DNA from: Rhodospirillales bacterium
GTDB lineage: Bacteria > Pseudomonadota > Alphaproteobacteria > Acetobacterales > Acetobacteraceae
Length of the DNA stretch: 32,160 nucleotides
Assembly: GCA_025351925.1 (NCBI GenBank)
Contig: JANXVC010000487.1
Location: forward strand, 1 to 32,160
Direction of reading: 5' to 3'
Position 1 is the stretch's first letter, and each line of letters begins with the position of its first letter. Both the position numbers and the translations under genes were made by a program. The notes below the pieces were generated by a model. That model was not told the DNA's origin. It saw only the letters and a list, made by a program, of their open reading frames with translations, and did no database searches. Positions 1 through 6,444 of the stretch are shown here, piece after piece.

Positions 1-728
1 TGACACATGCGCTGGCGATCCTGCTGCTCTCCGCGCCCGCTCAGGCGGCCGGGCTGTACGAGGCCAGCGCCATCACCACCGGCATGGACCAGCGCAGCCG
101 CCCCGCCGGCCTCGCCGCCTGCCTCGCCCAGGTCATGGCCAAGGTCTCCGGCAACCCGGCCCTGCTCGACGACCCGCGCATCGCCGCACTCGGCCCCGTC
201 GCACCCGGCCTGCTCGCCGGCCTCGCCTACCTCGACCGCATGTCGGACGAGCCGAAACACGACGAACAGGGCACCCGCGACCGCCCCTACGACCTCATCG
301 CCCGCTTCGAACCGCCCGGCATCGACGCGGCTCTGCTCGGCCTCGGCGAAATCCCCTGGCTCGTCAACCGCGACCGCCCCAACGTCCTCGCCGACATCAC
401 GATCGCCTTCCGCGGCGGCGCCGCCACGACCCTGCGCGCCGACACCGACGCCGATGAGCGCCACCGCGCCGCCCTGCTCGCCGCCGCCGACCACTTCGGC
501 ATTCCGCTGCTGCTCCGTGCCGCCGACGGCCCCGCGCCGGTCGCCGCCGTCACCCTGCACGGCAATATGGAGTGGCGCGACGCCGCCGCATGGACAGGCG
601 CCTGGACCCTGACCTGGCAGGGCCAGCGTCACGCCTGGACGATCAGCGGCGTGAGCTTCGACGAGGCCTACCGCAGCGCCATCGCCGGCACCGCCGCCGT
701 GCTGTCGGGCCACAACGCGGCCAAATAG
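1..728 (+). CDS. DUF2066 domain-containing protein (5' end at or just beyond window edge)
   Basis: The reading frame is open from the first bases of the window to a TAG at 726-728. The first visible residues (THALAILLLSAPAQA) look like the hydrophobic core and Ala-X-Ala cleavage site of a signal peptide. The window opens with 'tg', which could be the last two bases of the ATG or GTG start codon, so the gene may be almost complete. The mature part matches what I know of DUF2066: an N-terminal AQVMAKVSGNPALLDDPR segment, then a DLIARFEPPGID strand and a WLVNRDRPNVLADI segment. DUF2066 proteins are exported proteins of unknown function, so the location is probably periplasmic. The gene converges with the receiver-domain gene, leaving 20 bp between the stops. 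Family assignment is fairly confident; function is unknown. Confidence 0.8.
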   Translation, partial: THALAILLLSAPAQAAGLYEASAITTGMDQRSRPAGLAACLAQVMAKVSGNPALLDDPRIAALGPVAPGLLAGLAYLDRMSDEPKHDEQGTRDRPYDLIARFEPPGIDAALLGLGEIPWLVNRDRPNVLADITIAFRGGAATTLRADTDADERHRAALLAAADHFGIPLLLRAADGPAPVAAVTLHGNMEWRDAAAWTGAWTLTWQGQRHAWTISGVSFDEAYRSAIAGTAAVLSGHNAAK

Positions 729-748
729 CCGGTGGGAAGGGTGCCGGG

Positions 749-1111
749 CTACGCGCTGACGCGCTCGATTGCGCTCAGGATCGCGTGCAGCCCATACGGC
801 TTCAGCACCATCGCGCAGCGCGGCTGCAGCCCGAGGATGCCGGCATTGCACTCCGGCCGCCCGGTCACGACGACGATCGGCAAATCCGGATTCTGCGTCC
901 GCGCGTGCGCCGCCACCGCCAGCCCGTCCAGCCGGCCCGGCATGTGCACGTCGGTCAGCAGCAGGTCGAACCGGTCCGGCCGGTCGATCAGCCCGGCCGC
1001 CTCGTCGCCGCAGGCCGCCTCGGTCACGTCAAACCCCTCGCTCGACAGCACCTCGCACAGCACCGAGCGCACGAACTCCTCGTCCTCGACGATCAGCACC
1101 CGCCGCCCCAT
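749..1111 (-). CDS. Stand-alone response regulator receiver protein (CheY-like)
   Basis: A 120-residue single-domain receiver. The N-terminus RRVLIVEDEEFVRSVL holds the acidic pair that binds Mg2+. The phosphoacceptor Asp lies in LLLTDVHMPG, the conserved Thr in IVVVTGRPE, and the Lys in VLKPYG. There is no output domain, so it probably signals through protein contacts, either as a phosphate sink or as a partner of a histidine kinase encoded elsewhere. The frame stays open upstream to 1258, but I chose the ATG at 1111 because an AGGA sits nine bases before it. An ATG at 1132 is the alternative and has no visible ribosome-binding site. No kinase gene is adjacent. Confidence 0.85.
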   Translation of the reverse strand: MGRRVLIVEDEEFVRSVLCEVLSSEGFDVTEAACGDEAAGLIDRPDRFDLLLTDVHMPGRLDGLAVAAHARTQNPDLPIVVVTGRPECNAGILGLQPRCAMVLKPYGLHAILSAIERVSA

Positions 1112-1303
1112 CCCGAACGTTCCTGATTCCATGGCTGGGATTTGTGGAACAAACACCGTGGGCTGCCTAGCCGCCGGCAAGTCACAACTCTGCGAAAACG
1201 CACGCAGCATGAGACGATCCCAAAAGGAGCGCCGGCGTGTATTGCCTAAACCGGCCACAAGACCCGTCTCACCCCCCGGTCAATTCCTCGGGACCGCAAG
1301 AAT

Positions 1304-1331
1304 CCGGCCCCAGGATTACGCCCAGGGCCGG
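1304..1331 (-). terminator. Probable terminator hairpin after the RTX-like gene
   Basis: CCGGCCC at 1304-1310 pairs perfectly with GGGCCGG at 1325-1331. It lies seven bases beyond the stop codon of the minus-strand RTX-like gene. There is no clear T-run, so Rho-independent termination is plausible but unproven. Confidence 0.4.
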
Positions 1332-1337
1332 TCAGCA

Positions 1338-2534
1338 TTACACGAAGTTGCTCGTTGACACGCTGCTCAGCCCGCCGAACGTGATGCGCGTATTGTCCGA
1401 CAGCACGATCGTGTTGGACGACCCCGCCGCCGCAACCGCCCGCGCCGCCTCGCCCGCCGCATAGCCCTGCAGCGCCAGCTTGTCCGCCGGGTTGGTGTCA
1501 AAGCCGTTCACCAGCACATTGCCGCCGGAACGTCCGTTGACGATCGCGATCAGGTCCGCCCCAAGCCCGCCAGCCACCGTCGAGTTGCCGCTGCCGGCGA
1601 ATATGGTGTCGTTGCCGACGCCGCCGCCGATCAGCGCGTTGCCCTTGCCGGTGAAGTAGTAGTTGCCGCCGGTCGCACCCGCGCCCGACAGCGTCTCGTT
1701 CCCCGCACCCGCCGCCAGCAGCGACGTGCCGCTGCCGCGCGCGAACAGGATGTCGCCCTCGCCGCCGCCGAACAATGTCGTGCCGACGGACCCGTTGCCG
1801 GCGACCAGCCGGTTATTGCCCGCCGAGCCGCCAGCGATCAGCCCGCCGCCCGTGCCCGCGAACACCGTGTCGCTGCCGGTGCCGGCCAGCACCGTCACCT
1901 TCCCAGTGCCGCCCACGAAGTACAGGCTCTTGCTGCCCTCCACCATGAACGCCGACCCGGCGCCGCCGAATACCGTGTCAACGTCGTTGCCGCCGCCGCC
2001 CTGGATCGTGTCGTCGCCGTTGGAATAGACCAGGTTGCTGCCGGTGCCGGTGTTCATCAGGTTCCGGCCCGCGCCGGCCGAAATCGTGTTGTCCCCGGTC
2101 CCCGCATAGACCGTATCGTTGCCGGTCCCCGTGATGAAGGTGAACGCGCCGCCGCCCGACGTCGGCGTGCCCATCAGGTTGTTGCCGTCGCCGGTCACCA
2201 CCGTGCCGGTGCCGCCGCCCGTGTAGAACGTCAGGTTGCCGTTATCGCCGACAATCTGCTGATTCTGCCCGCCCGCGCCGACCACCGAGACCGCGCCGCC
2301 CCCCGTCAGCGCCATCACGCGCTCCGCCGCCTGCAGCACAATCGTCGTGTTCACCGCCGACGAGACATAGAAGCCCGTTCCGGTCGCCGGGTTGATGTTG
2401 TTCGACCGCGTGAGATAGCCGCTCCTCAGCGCCGCGTCGATTTGATCCGTGACGCTTTTTGCCAGGCCGTTCCGATCGTTGCTGCCTGCGTTGAGCGTGA
2501 CTTGTGTGCCTGTGCCGCCAGAAATGGTCGCCAT
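1338..2534 (-). CDS. Glycine-rich RTX-like (beta-roll) calcium-binding repeat protein
   Basis: 398 residues. After about 110 residues of non-repetitive N-terminus come many Gly/Asn/Asp-rich units such as GTGNDTVYAGTGDNTI, GGGGNDVDTVFGGAG and GGVGNDTIFAGSGNSTV. These are degenerate versions of the GGxGxDxUx nonapeptide that folds as a Ca2+-binding beta-roll. The C-terminus (NTIVLSDNTRITFGGLSSV) resembles the hydrophobic C-terminal tail of type I-secreted proteins, and there is no N-terminal signal peptide. Secretion to the surface or medium by a type I system is inferred, but no transporter gene is in the window. The start at 2534 is chosen over 2561 because AGGAG lies eight bases upstream. 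No catalytic domain is recognisable, so it could be an adhesin, a matrix protein or an S-layer-like protein. Confidence 0.75.
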   Translation of the reverse strand: MATISGGTGTQVTLNAGSNDRNGLAKSVTDQIDAALRSGYLTRSNNINPATGTGFYVSSAVNTTIVLQAAERVMALTGGGAVSVVGAGGQNQQIVGDNGNLTFYTGGGTGTVVTGDGNNLMGTPTSGGGAFTFITGTGNDTVYAGTGDNTISAGAGRNLMNTGTGSNLVYSNGDDTIQGGGGNDVDTVFGGAGSAFMVEGSKSLYFVGGTGKVTVLAGTGSDTVFAGTGGGLIAGGSAGNNRLVAGNGSVGTTLFGGGEGDILFARGSGTSLLAAGAGNETLSGAGATGGNYYFTGKGNALIGGGVGNDTIFAGSGNSTVAGGLGADLIAIVNGRSGGNVLVNGFDTNPADKLALQGYAAGEAARAVAAAGSSNTIVLSDNTRITFGGLSSVSTSNFV

Positions 2535-2792
2535 TAAAGTCACTCCTGAGATGCTATCCATCCCGAACTAGCCCAATCGATGCTTTTCATCAATAGAGAA
2601 TCAAGCAAAACGAACCAAATCATCATACGATTTATTGGAAGTGTGACTATACATCGTAAGCAAGCTAAGTCACGTAGTATCAAAAAAATCTCATTGCAAA
2701 AATCATCACAGCAACATAGCATTTCATCAAAATACGAGATTTTCGTTCCGATATTGGTAGTTTCGTTCTAATTATCGTCACGAATCACGAAA
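2535..2792 (-). promoter_or_regulatory. AT-rich upstream region of the RTX-like gene
   Basis: This stretch is conspicuously AT-rich against the GC-rich surroundings. Runs such as ATCAAAAAAATCTCATTGCA and several short repeats (TTTCGTT twice; TCACGAA, TCACGAAA, TCACG in a row at the EcsC end) are visible. It separates the RTX-like gene start from the 3' end of the EcsC gene, so it most likely holds the RTX promoter and its control sites. Short ORFs on both strands (about 60 residues) lack convincing starts and look accidental. I cannot place an exact promoter. Confidence 0.45.
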
Positions 2793-3638
2793 TCACGCCG
2801 CAGGCCCGCCCGCCGCAGCCTCCCGCACCGCCGCGGCACCATGCACCCGCTCCAGCCGACGCACCGTGAAGTGCGCCCGCGCCAGGCCCTCATACTCCGC
2901 AAGAAACCCTGAGTTGATCGCCGCACCTAGAATTGCGCCCGCAACCGGCACCGCCTGCGCCGCCAGCTTCTGCCCCAGCTGCACCCCATACCGGCCCGCA
3001 ACCTCCGCCAGCAGCCGCATCAGCGGACCGCCCTGCAGCAGCAGACGCGTCGAGAAATAACCGCTCCCGGCGTCAGCATCCTCGCCCGGCACCCCAGCCC
3101 GCAGCGCAAACACCTCCAGGCACGCCCGCCGCGCGTCCAGCTGCAGCAGGTCTTCACCCTCCTCCTGCGCGATCCGCGCAATCCGCCGCATGATCGCAAG
3201 CGTCGTCACCGCCGCGTCCGGCGCAAACCCCGCCAGCCCCGCCGCACCCCCCGCCGCACCGGACGCCGCCACCAGCAGCCGGGTCCGCCCGCCGCCGGTT
3301 CGCACCCCAACGTGGCGCGTCCCAACCTGACGCGCACCCCCGGCGCCGTCGCGCACCCCCACCACCGCCACCTCGAACGCCTGCACCAAAGCCGCCTGCG
3401 CCAGCCGCCCCAGCCGGTCCTGCATCCCAGCCGCTCGCAGCGCACCCGGCAGCGCCATCGCCCCCAACCTCCCGGCGACCAACCGCCCGACGCCCCCCAG
3501 CGCGTTCCCCGCCGCCCCCGCCAGCCACGGCACCAGCCCCGGCCCACGCTCCAGCCGCGCCATCGCCTGCCGCAGCTCGCGAAGCGCCTCCTCCGGCAAC
3601 CCCTGTGCGCCGCGGCCCGTAATCTCCAGTCCAGTCAT
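2793..3638 (-). CDS. EcsC family protein
   Basis: 281 residues, rich in Ala and Gly. The C-terminal segment AVPVAGAILGAAINSGFLAE followed by ARAHFTVRRLERVHG matches the hallmark end of EcsC-family proteins as I know it: a glycine-rich hydrophobic stretch, then a hydrophilic HFxVRRLER motif. The central PDAAVTTLAIMRRIARIAQEEGED region also fits. Family function is poorly defined; the name comes from the Bacillus ecs operon, and membrane association is likely. The start at 3638 is preceded by an AGAGGGGG ribosome-binding site. No operon partner is obvious: the RTX-like gene lies downstream beyond the AT-rich gap and the replicon-like cassette lies upstream on the other strand. Confidence 0.75.
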   Translation of the reverse strand: MTGLEITGRGAQGLPEEALRELRQAMARLERGPGLVPWLAGAAGNALGGVGRLVAGRLGAMALPGALRAAGMQDRLGRLAQAALVQAFEVAVVGVRDGAGGARQVGTRHVGVRTGGGRTRLLVAASGAAGGAAGLAGFAPDAAVTTLAIMRRIARIAQEEGEDLLQLDARRACLEVFALRAGVPGEDADAGSGYFSTRLLLQGGPLMRLLAEVAGRYGVQLGQKLAAQAVPVAGAILGAAINSGFLAEYEGLARAHFTVRRLERVHGAAAVREAAAGGPAA

Positions 3639-3759
3639 CGACCCAACCCCCTCTGCTACAAACCCGCAACGCGCGGCCTCGCTCTCCGGTTGTAAAACAC
3701 CGCTTGACCTCCGCCCTGTAGGAAAACTAGCTTACGTAACGAACAAATAGGGAACATAG
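3639..3759. promoter_or_regulatory. Divergent intergenic region, EcsC gene / replicon-like cassette
   Basis: The right half (about 3715-3760) is relatively AT-rich and contains the palindrome TTACGTAA at 3732-3739 and an AGGGA ribosome-binding site at 3749-3753. This is the natural place for the promoter of the plus-strand cassette. I could not assign convincing -35 and -10 boxes. Confidence 0.3.
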
Positions 3760-3981
3760 ATGCCCCACCCCCTCCCCCGCATCAGCAGCACCGCTCAACA
3801 CCCTGTTTTGCAATCTTTTACCCCAAGGCCGCCCATCTACGTCGTCCGCGGCCGGCGCGGCCCAAACGACCGCCCCGCTTTACCGCCCGGCAGCCCAGAA
3901 AGCTGGGGCGCCATCACCGACCACACCCTCCTCGACCAAGCCGAATACCCGTTCCCAATCTTCCCACCGTGTCGCACGTGA
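3760..3981 (+). CDS. Small hypothetical protein (73 aa), first gene of the replicon-like cassette
   Basis: An ATG at 3760 follows AGGGA with six bases of spacing, a better ribosome-binding site than most genes here have. The predicted product is basic and Pro-rich at the N-terminus. Its C-terminal half (ALPPGSPESWGAITDHTLLD) looks protein-like rather than random. By hand count roughly three quarters of third codon positions are G or C, lower than in the large genes but above chance. The stop lies inside the first of two inverted repeats and overlaps the GTG start of the next gene by 13 bases, an arrangement typical of translationally coupled genes. No family recognised. It may be a real small gene or a leader ORF. 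Confidence 0.4.
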   Translation: MPHPLPRISSTAQHPVLQSFTPRPPIYVVRGRRGPNDRPALPPGSPESWGAITDHTLLDQAEYPFPIFPPCRT

Positions 3982-4018
3982 GTGCGACAGCGGTCGCCGT
4001 GTCGCACGTGAGTGCGGC
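3967..4018 (+). repeat. Two 30-bp-spaced copies of an inverted repeat (operator- or iteron-like)
   Basis: The 20-base block CCGTGTCGCACGTGAGTGCG occurs at 3967-3986 and again at 3997-4016. Within it, GTCGCAC-GTGA-GTGCGAC (3971-3988) is a perfect 7-bp inverted repeat with a four-base spacer; the second copy (4001-4018) has one mismatch. The pair overlaps the possible GTG starts at 3969 and 3999. Binding here by an encoded protein could therefore repress the cassette, or mark a replication-protein site. Confidence 0.65.
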
Positions 4019-4448
4019 AGCAGCCGCCATAACGCCAGGCCGCGCCGTCATCGGCCGCCACCCCCTCGATCCCGACGGGCCGCATCGCGCCGCACCGCTG
4101 CTCGGCCGCCTCGTCGCATCCGGCCTGCTCGGCCGCAGCGAGGCGCTCGACGCCCTGCTCAGCACCCCGGACGACGGCCGCGTCGCCCGCTCCGGCCTGC
4201 AGGCCCGGCTGACCCACGCGCTCGACGACGCCACCCGCGCGCACGAACGCCGCCGCGCCGGCACCGAGCGTCAGGTCTGCCGGGCCATCGCGGCGCCGCT
4301 GCTCGCCCGGATGCCGCGCGCTGACCTGCTCGCCGCCGCCGACGCCGCCGATCCGGAGGAAAACCTCCTCCCGCGCGAGCGCCGCGCCTTGGTCAAGGCC
4401 GAGGTCGCCTGGGCGCTCCGCACCGGCGCCTTGTCGCAGAAGCGCTGA
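3969..4448 (+). CDS. Hypothetical protein upstream of the RepA-like ATPase
   Basis: 159 residues from a GTG at 3969, or about 149 from an in-frame GTG at 3999. The first 20 residues (SHVSATAVAVSHVSAAAAA) are simply the translation of the two DNA repeats, so the true start is uncertain. The remainder is Ala/Arg/Leu-rich and probably helical, with segments such as LLGRLVASGLLGRSEALDAL and a charged HALDDATRAHERRRAG. No domain is recognised with confidence. It ends five bases before the start of the AAA ATPase gene and so probably belongs to the same transcript. The position suggests an accessory replication or DNA-binding role, but this is only contextual. Confidence 0.6.
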   Translation: MSHVSATAVAVSHVSAAAAAITPGRAVIGRHPLDPDGPHRAAPLLGRLVASGLLGRSEALDALLSTPDDGRVARSGLQARLTHALDDATRAHERRRAGTERQVCRAIAAPLLARMPRADLLAAADAADPEENLLPRERRALVKAEVAWALRTGALSQKR

Positions 4449-4453
4449 CCGGT

Positions 4454-5692
4454 TTGGACGCCACCTGGGACGCCTACGCCCGCCTTTCGGCCGACGCCGC
4501 GCCCGGCCCGCAGCTGCTCGCCCGCCCGGCGCCGCTCCCACTCCCAGAAGCCATCCCGCCGCGCGAATGGCTGCTCGGCACCCGCCTCATCCGCCGCTTC
4601 GTCAGCCTGCTCATCGCACCCGGCGGCGTCGGCAAGTCCGCACTCGCCTTGGCCTCCGCCACCAGCCTCGCCACCGGCCGCAACCTGCTGGACGAGCACG
4701 TCCACCACAGCGTCCCCGCCTGGTTCATGAACCTCGAAGACCCCGCCGACGAGCTGCACCGTCGTCTCGCCGCCCTCATGCGCCTGCACGCCATCGCGGA
4801 TAGCGAGCTGCACGGCCGCCTGTTCCTGCACCATGGCCGCGACCGCCGCCTGCACCTCGCCGAAAGCACGGCGTTCGGCATCATCGGCTTCCCCGACCAG
4901 GACGCCGTGCTGGCGCAGGCCCGCGCCAACGGCATCGGCCTGATCGTCGTTGATCCCTTCGTGAAATCTCACGCCATCGACGAGAACAGCAACGTCCAAA
5001 TGGACGCCGCCGCCACCGCCTGGTCCGAGATCGCCGAGCAGGCCGGCGCCGCCGTCATGCTCGTCCACCACACCCGCAAATCCGGGCCCGGCGGTCCCGA
5101 AACCGGCGCCGAGGCCGCCCGCGGCGCCAAGTCCCTCACCGACGCCGCCCGCAGCGCCAGCGTCCTGTCCCCCATGTCCGCCGCCGAGGCCGAGCAGCTC
5201 GGCGTCCCAGCCCTCGAACGCTGGCGTCACAGCCGACTCGACGACGCGAAGGCCAACCTCGCCCCGCTCGCCGCCGCCCGCTGGTTCCGCATGGCGACGG
5301 TCGCCCTCGGCAACGCGACGCCATCCTACCCGCACGGCGACCAGGTCGCGGCGATCGAGCCCTGGCGCCCCATCAGCCCCTGGGCCGCCCACACCCCAGC
5401 CGAGCTGAACCGCGTGCTGGACCTGCTGGCCGCCGGGCCGGGCCTCGGCTTCCTCTATGCGCCGAACCGGCGAGGCCGCGTGCAGTCTCGCTGGGCCGGC
5501 GACGTGCTGATGCAGCGCTTGGGCGTCAACGAGGCGCAGGCCGCCCTCATGGTCGAGACCTGGCTCAAGACCGGCCTGCTCGTCCTCAAGAACTACCGCG
5601 ACAACGACCAGCGCCGCTGGCGCACCGGCGTCGCGGTGGATGACCGTCGCCGCCCGACCACGGCTGAACCCAATCAGGAGACCAACCGATGA
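4454..5692 (+). CDS. RepA-like AAA family ATPase / helicase
   Basis: 412 residues with the layout of RepA/AAA_25-type RecA-fold ATPases. Walker A is APGGVGKSALAL (about residues 53-64). An acidic strand MNLEDPADELHRR follows, then Walker B GLIVVDPF, and a C-terminal RecA-fold strand VMLVHHTRKSG. After that comes GAKSLTDAARSASVL, the segment typical of plasmid RepA/KaiC-like proteins. Such proteins unwind DNA during plasmid, phage or integrated-element replication. The start is a TTG at 4454, just after the stop of the preceding gene; no ATG or GTG is available in frame, and the ribosome-binding site is weak. Its stop overlaps the next start (ATGA), indicating coupling. The family call is firm; the exact helicase role is inferred. 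Confidence 0.8.
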   Translation: MDATWDAYARLSADAAPGPQLLARPAPLPLPEAIPPREWLLGTRLIRRFVSLLIAPGGVGKSALALASATSLATGRNLLDEHVHHSVPAWFMNLEDPADELHRRLAALMRLHAIADSELHGRLFLHHGRDRRLHLAESTAFGIIGFPDQDAVLAQARANGIGLIVVDPFVKSHAIDENSNVQMDAAATAWSEIAEQAGAAVMLVHHTRKSGPGGPETGAEAARGAKSLTDAARSASVLSPMSAAEAEQLGVPALERWRHSRLDDAKANLAPLAAARWFRMATVALGNATPSYPHGDQVAAIEPWRPISPWAAHTPAELNRVLDLLAAGPGLGFLYAPNRRGRVQSRWAGDVLMQRLGVNEAQAALMVETWLKTGLLVLKNYRDNDQRRWRTGVAVDDRRRPTTAEPNQETNR

Positions 5693-6414
5693 CCCTCGTA
5701 AATGCCCCCCAGATCAACACGCGGCTTGATGCACCACTTGATGCAGGCAGCGCCTCCCAGCCTAAACGAATTGATGCGCGTCTTGATGCAGCGCGGCGGA
5801 GCCAGGCGCCTGGTGCGTCAATTCCCCCGGTGAAACCGGGGGGAATTGATGCACCCTGCGCCGTGCGGCCTGGGTTTTGGGTGGGAATTGATGCGCGACC
5901 TGATGCACGAATTGATGCAGGCCAGCGCACCCGAATTGATGCGCGACTTGATGCGCCAATTGATGCACACCCACGCAACGCACCCAACCCCCACACCCCG
6001 GACGGCGCCCGCGCCACCGCCGAGTTCGTCCTTGCCGCGCTGGAGGAGGCCGGCCTGACCCTGCTCGCCCTCCCGCAAACCGGCCCCTCGACCCGCCTGC
6101 GCCAGGGCGGCCTCGAATGGGTGCGCGACGCCTGCGCATACCCGCCCGACCGCACCCAAATCCGCCCAGCCGTGCCGAGCGCCGCCGCCATCGACCGCAT
6201 GGACCGCGTGCTGGCCTGGATCCCCCGCATCCCCGCCGACAAGTTCGTGCTGCGCCGTGTCGTCGGCGCCCGCTGCCTCGTCTCCCCCATCAACGGCCGG
6301 CATCTATTCAGCTGGCGCCGCCTCGGTACCGCGATCGGCGCCGACCACAAGGCGGTGCAGCGCTGGCACGCCCAAGGCATCGACCTGATCGTCGCGGCCC
6401 TCAATGCCCGCTGA
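5689..6414 (+). CDS. Probable DUF6362 (HTH-like) protein with motif-repeat N-terminus
   Basis: 241 residues. The N-terminal ~95 residues are low-complexity, made of (I/L)DA(R/P) units produced by repeated TTGATGC DNA motifs. The C-terminal half holds AAIDRMDRVLAWIPRIPADK, then RHLFSWRRLGTAIGADHKAV followed by QRWHAQGIDLIV. This resembles the DUF6362 family of phage-related proteins and has the spacing of a helix-turn-helix. The start ATG overlaps the stop of the RepA-like gene (ATGA), so the two are translationally coupled. A DNA-binding role is plausible given the HTH and the embedded motif array, but it is inferred. The gene converges with the PEP-CTERM gene, leaving 30 bp. An alternative reading is a short DUF6362 gene whose 5' end has grown over a repeat array. 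Confidence 0.6.
   Translation: MTLVNAPQINTRLDAPLDAGSASQPKRIDARLDAARRSQAPGASIPPVKPGGIDAPCAVRPGFWVGIDARPDARIDAGQRTRIDARLDAPIDAHPRNAPNPHTPDGARATAEFVLAALEEAGLTLLALPQTGPSTRLRQGGLEWVRDACAYPPDRTQIRPAVPSAAAIDRMDRVLAWIPRIPADKFVLRRVVGARCLVSPINGRHLFSWRRLGTAIGADHKAVQRWHAQGIDLIVAALNAR
5725..5967 (+). repeat. Iteron-like array of TTGATGC motifs inside a coding sequence
   Basis: Eleven copies of the 9-mer (A/C)(T/C)TGATGC(A/G) start at 5725, 5737, 5770, 5782, 5845, 5887, 5899, 5911, 5935, 5947 and 5959. Six adjacent pairs are exactly 12 bp apart, and all are in the same frame and orientation. The copy starting at 5899 has C in place of the first T. The codons used (ATT or CTT, GAT) are conserved even though the rest of the gene prefers ATC, CTG/CTC and GAC. 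This indicates constraint on the DNA rather than only on the protein. The array sits directly after a RepA-like helicase gene. Confidence 0.75.
5818..5849 (+). repeat. Strong hairpin within the iteron-like array
   Basis: TCAATTCCCCC (5818-5828) pairs with GGGGGAATTGA (5839-5849). GGT/ACC continues the stem around a GAA loop, leaving a single bulged G, for about 14 base pairs in total. The right arm leads directly into the motif copy at 5845, and the left arm is an inverted partial copy of the same AATTGA sequence. Confidence 0.65.
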
Positions 6415-6444
6415 ATTTCGTCCTGTCTCAATCGCGCCCCCGCT

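Noticed and set aside
2580-2771. Short ORFs on both strands in the AT-rich region
   Set aside because: No good start signals, codon composition unlike all neighbouring genes; the region reads better as a promoter.
5725-5967. CRISPR-like interpretation of the TTGATGC array
   Set aside because: Repeats are only 9 bp, spacing is 3 to about 54 bases, the array is in frame within a gene, and no cas genes are present.
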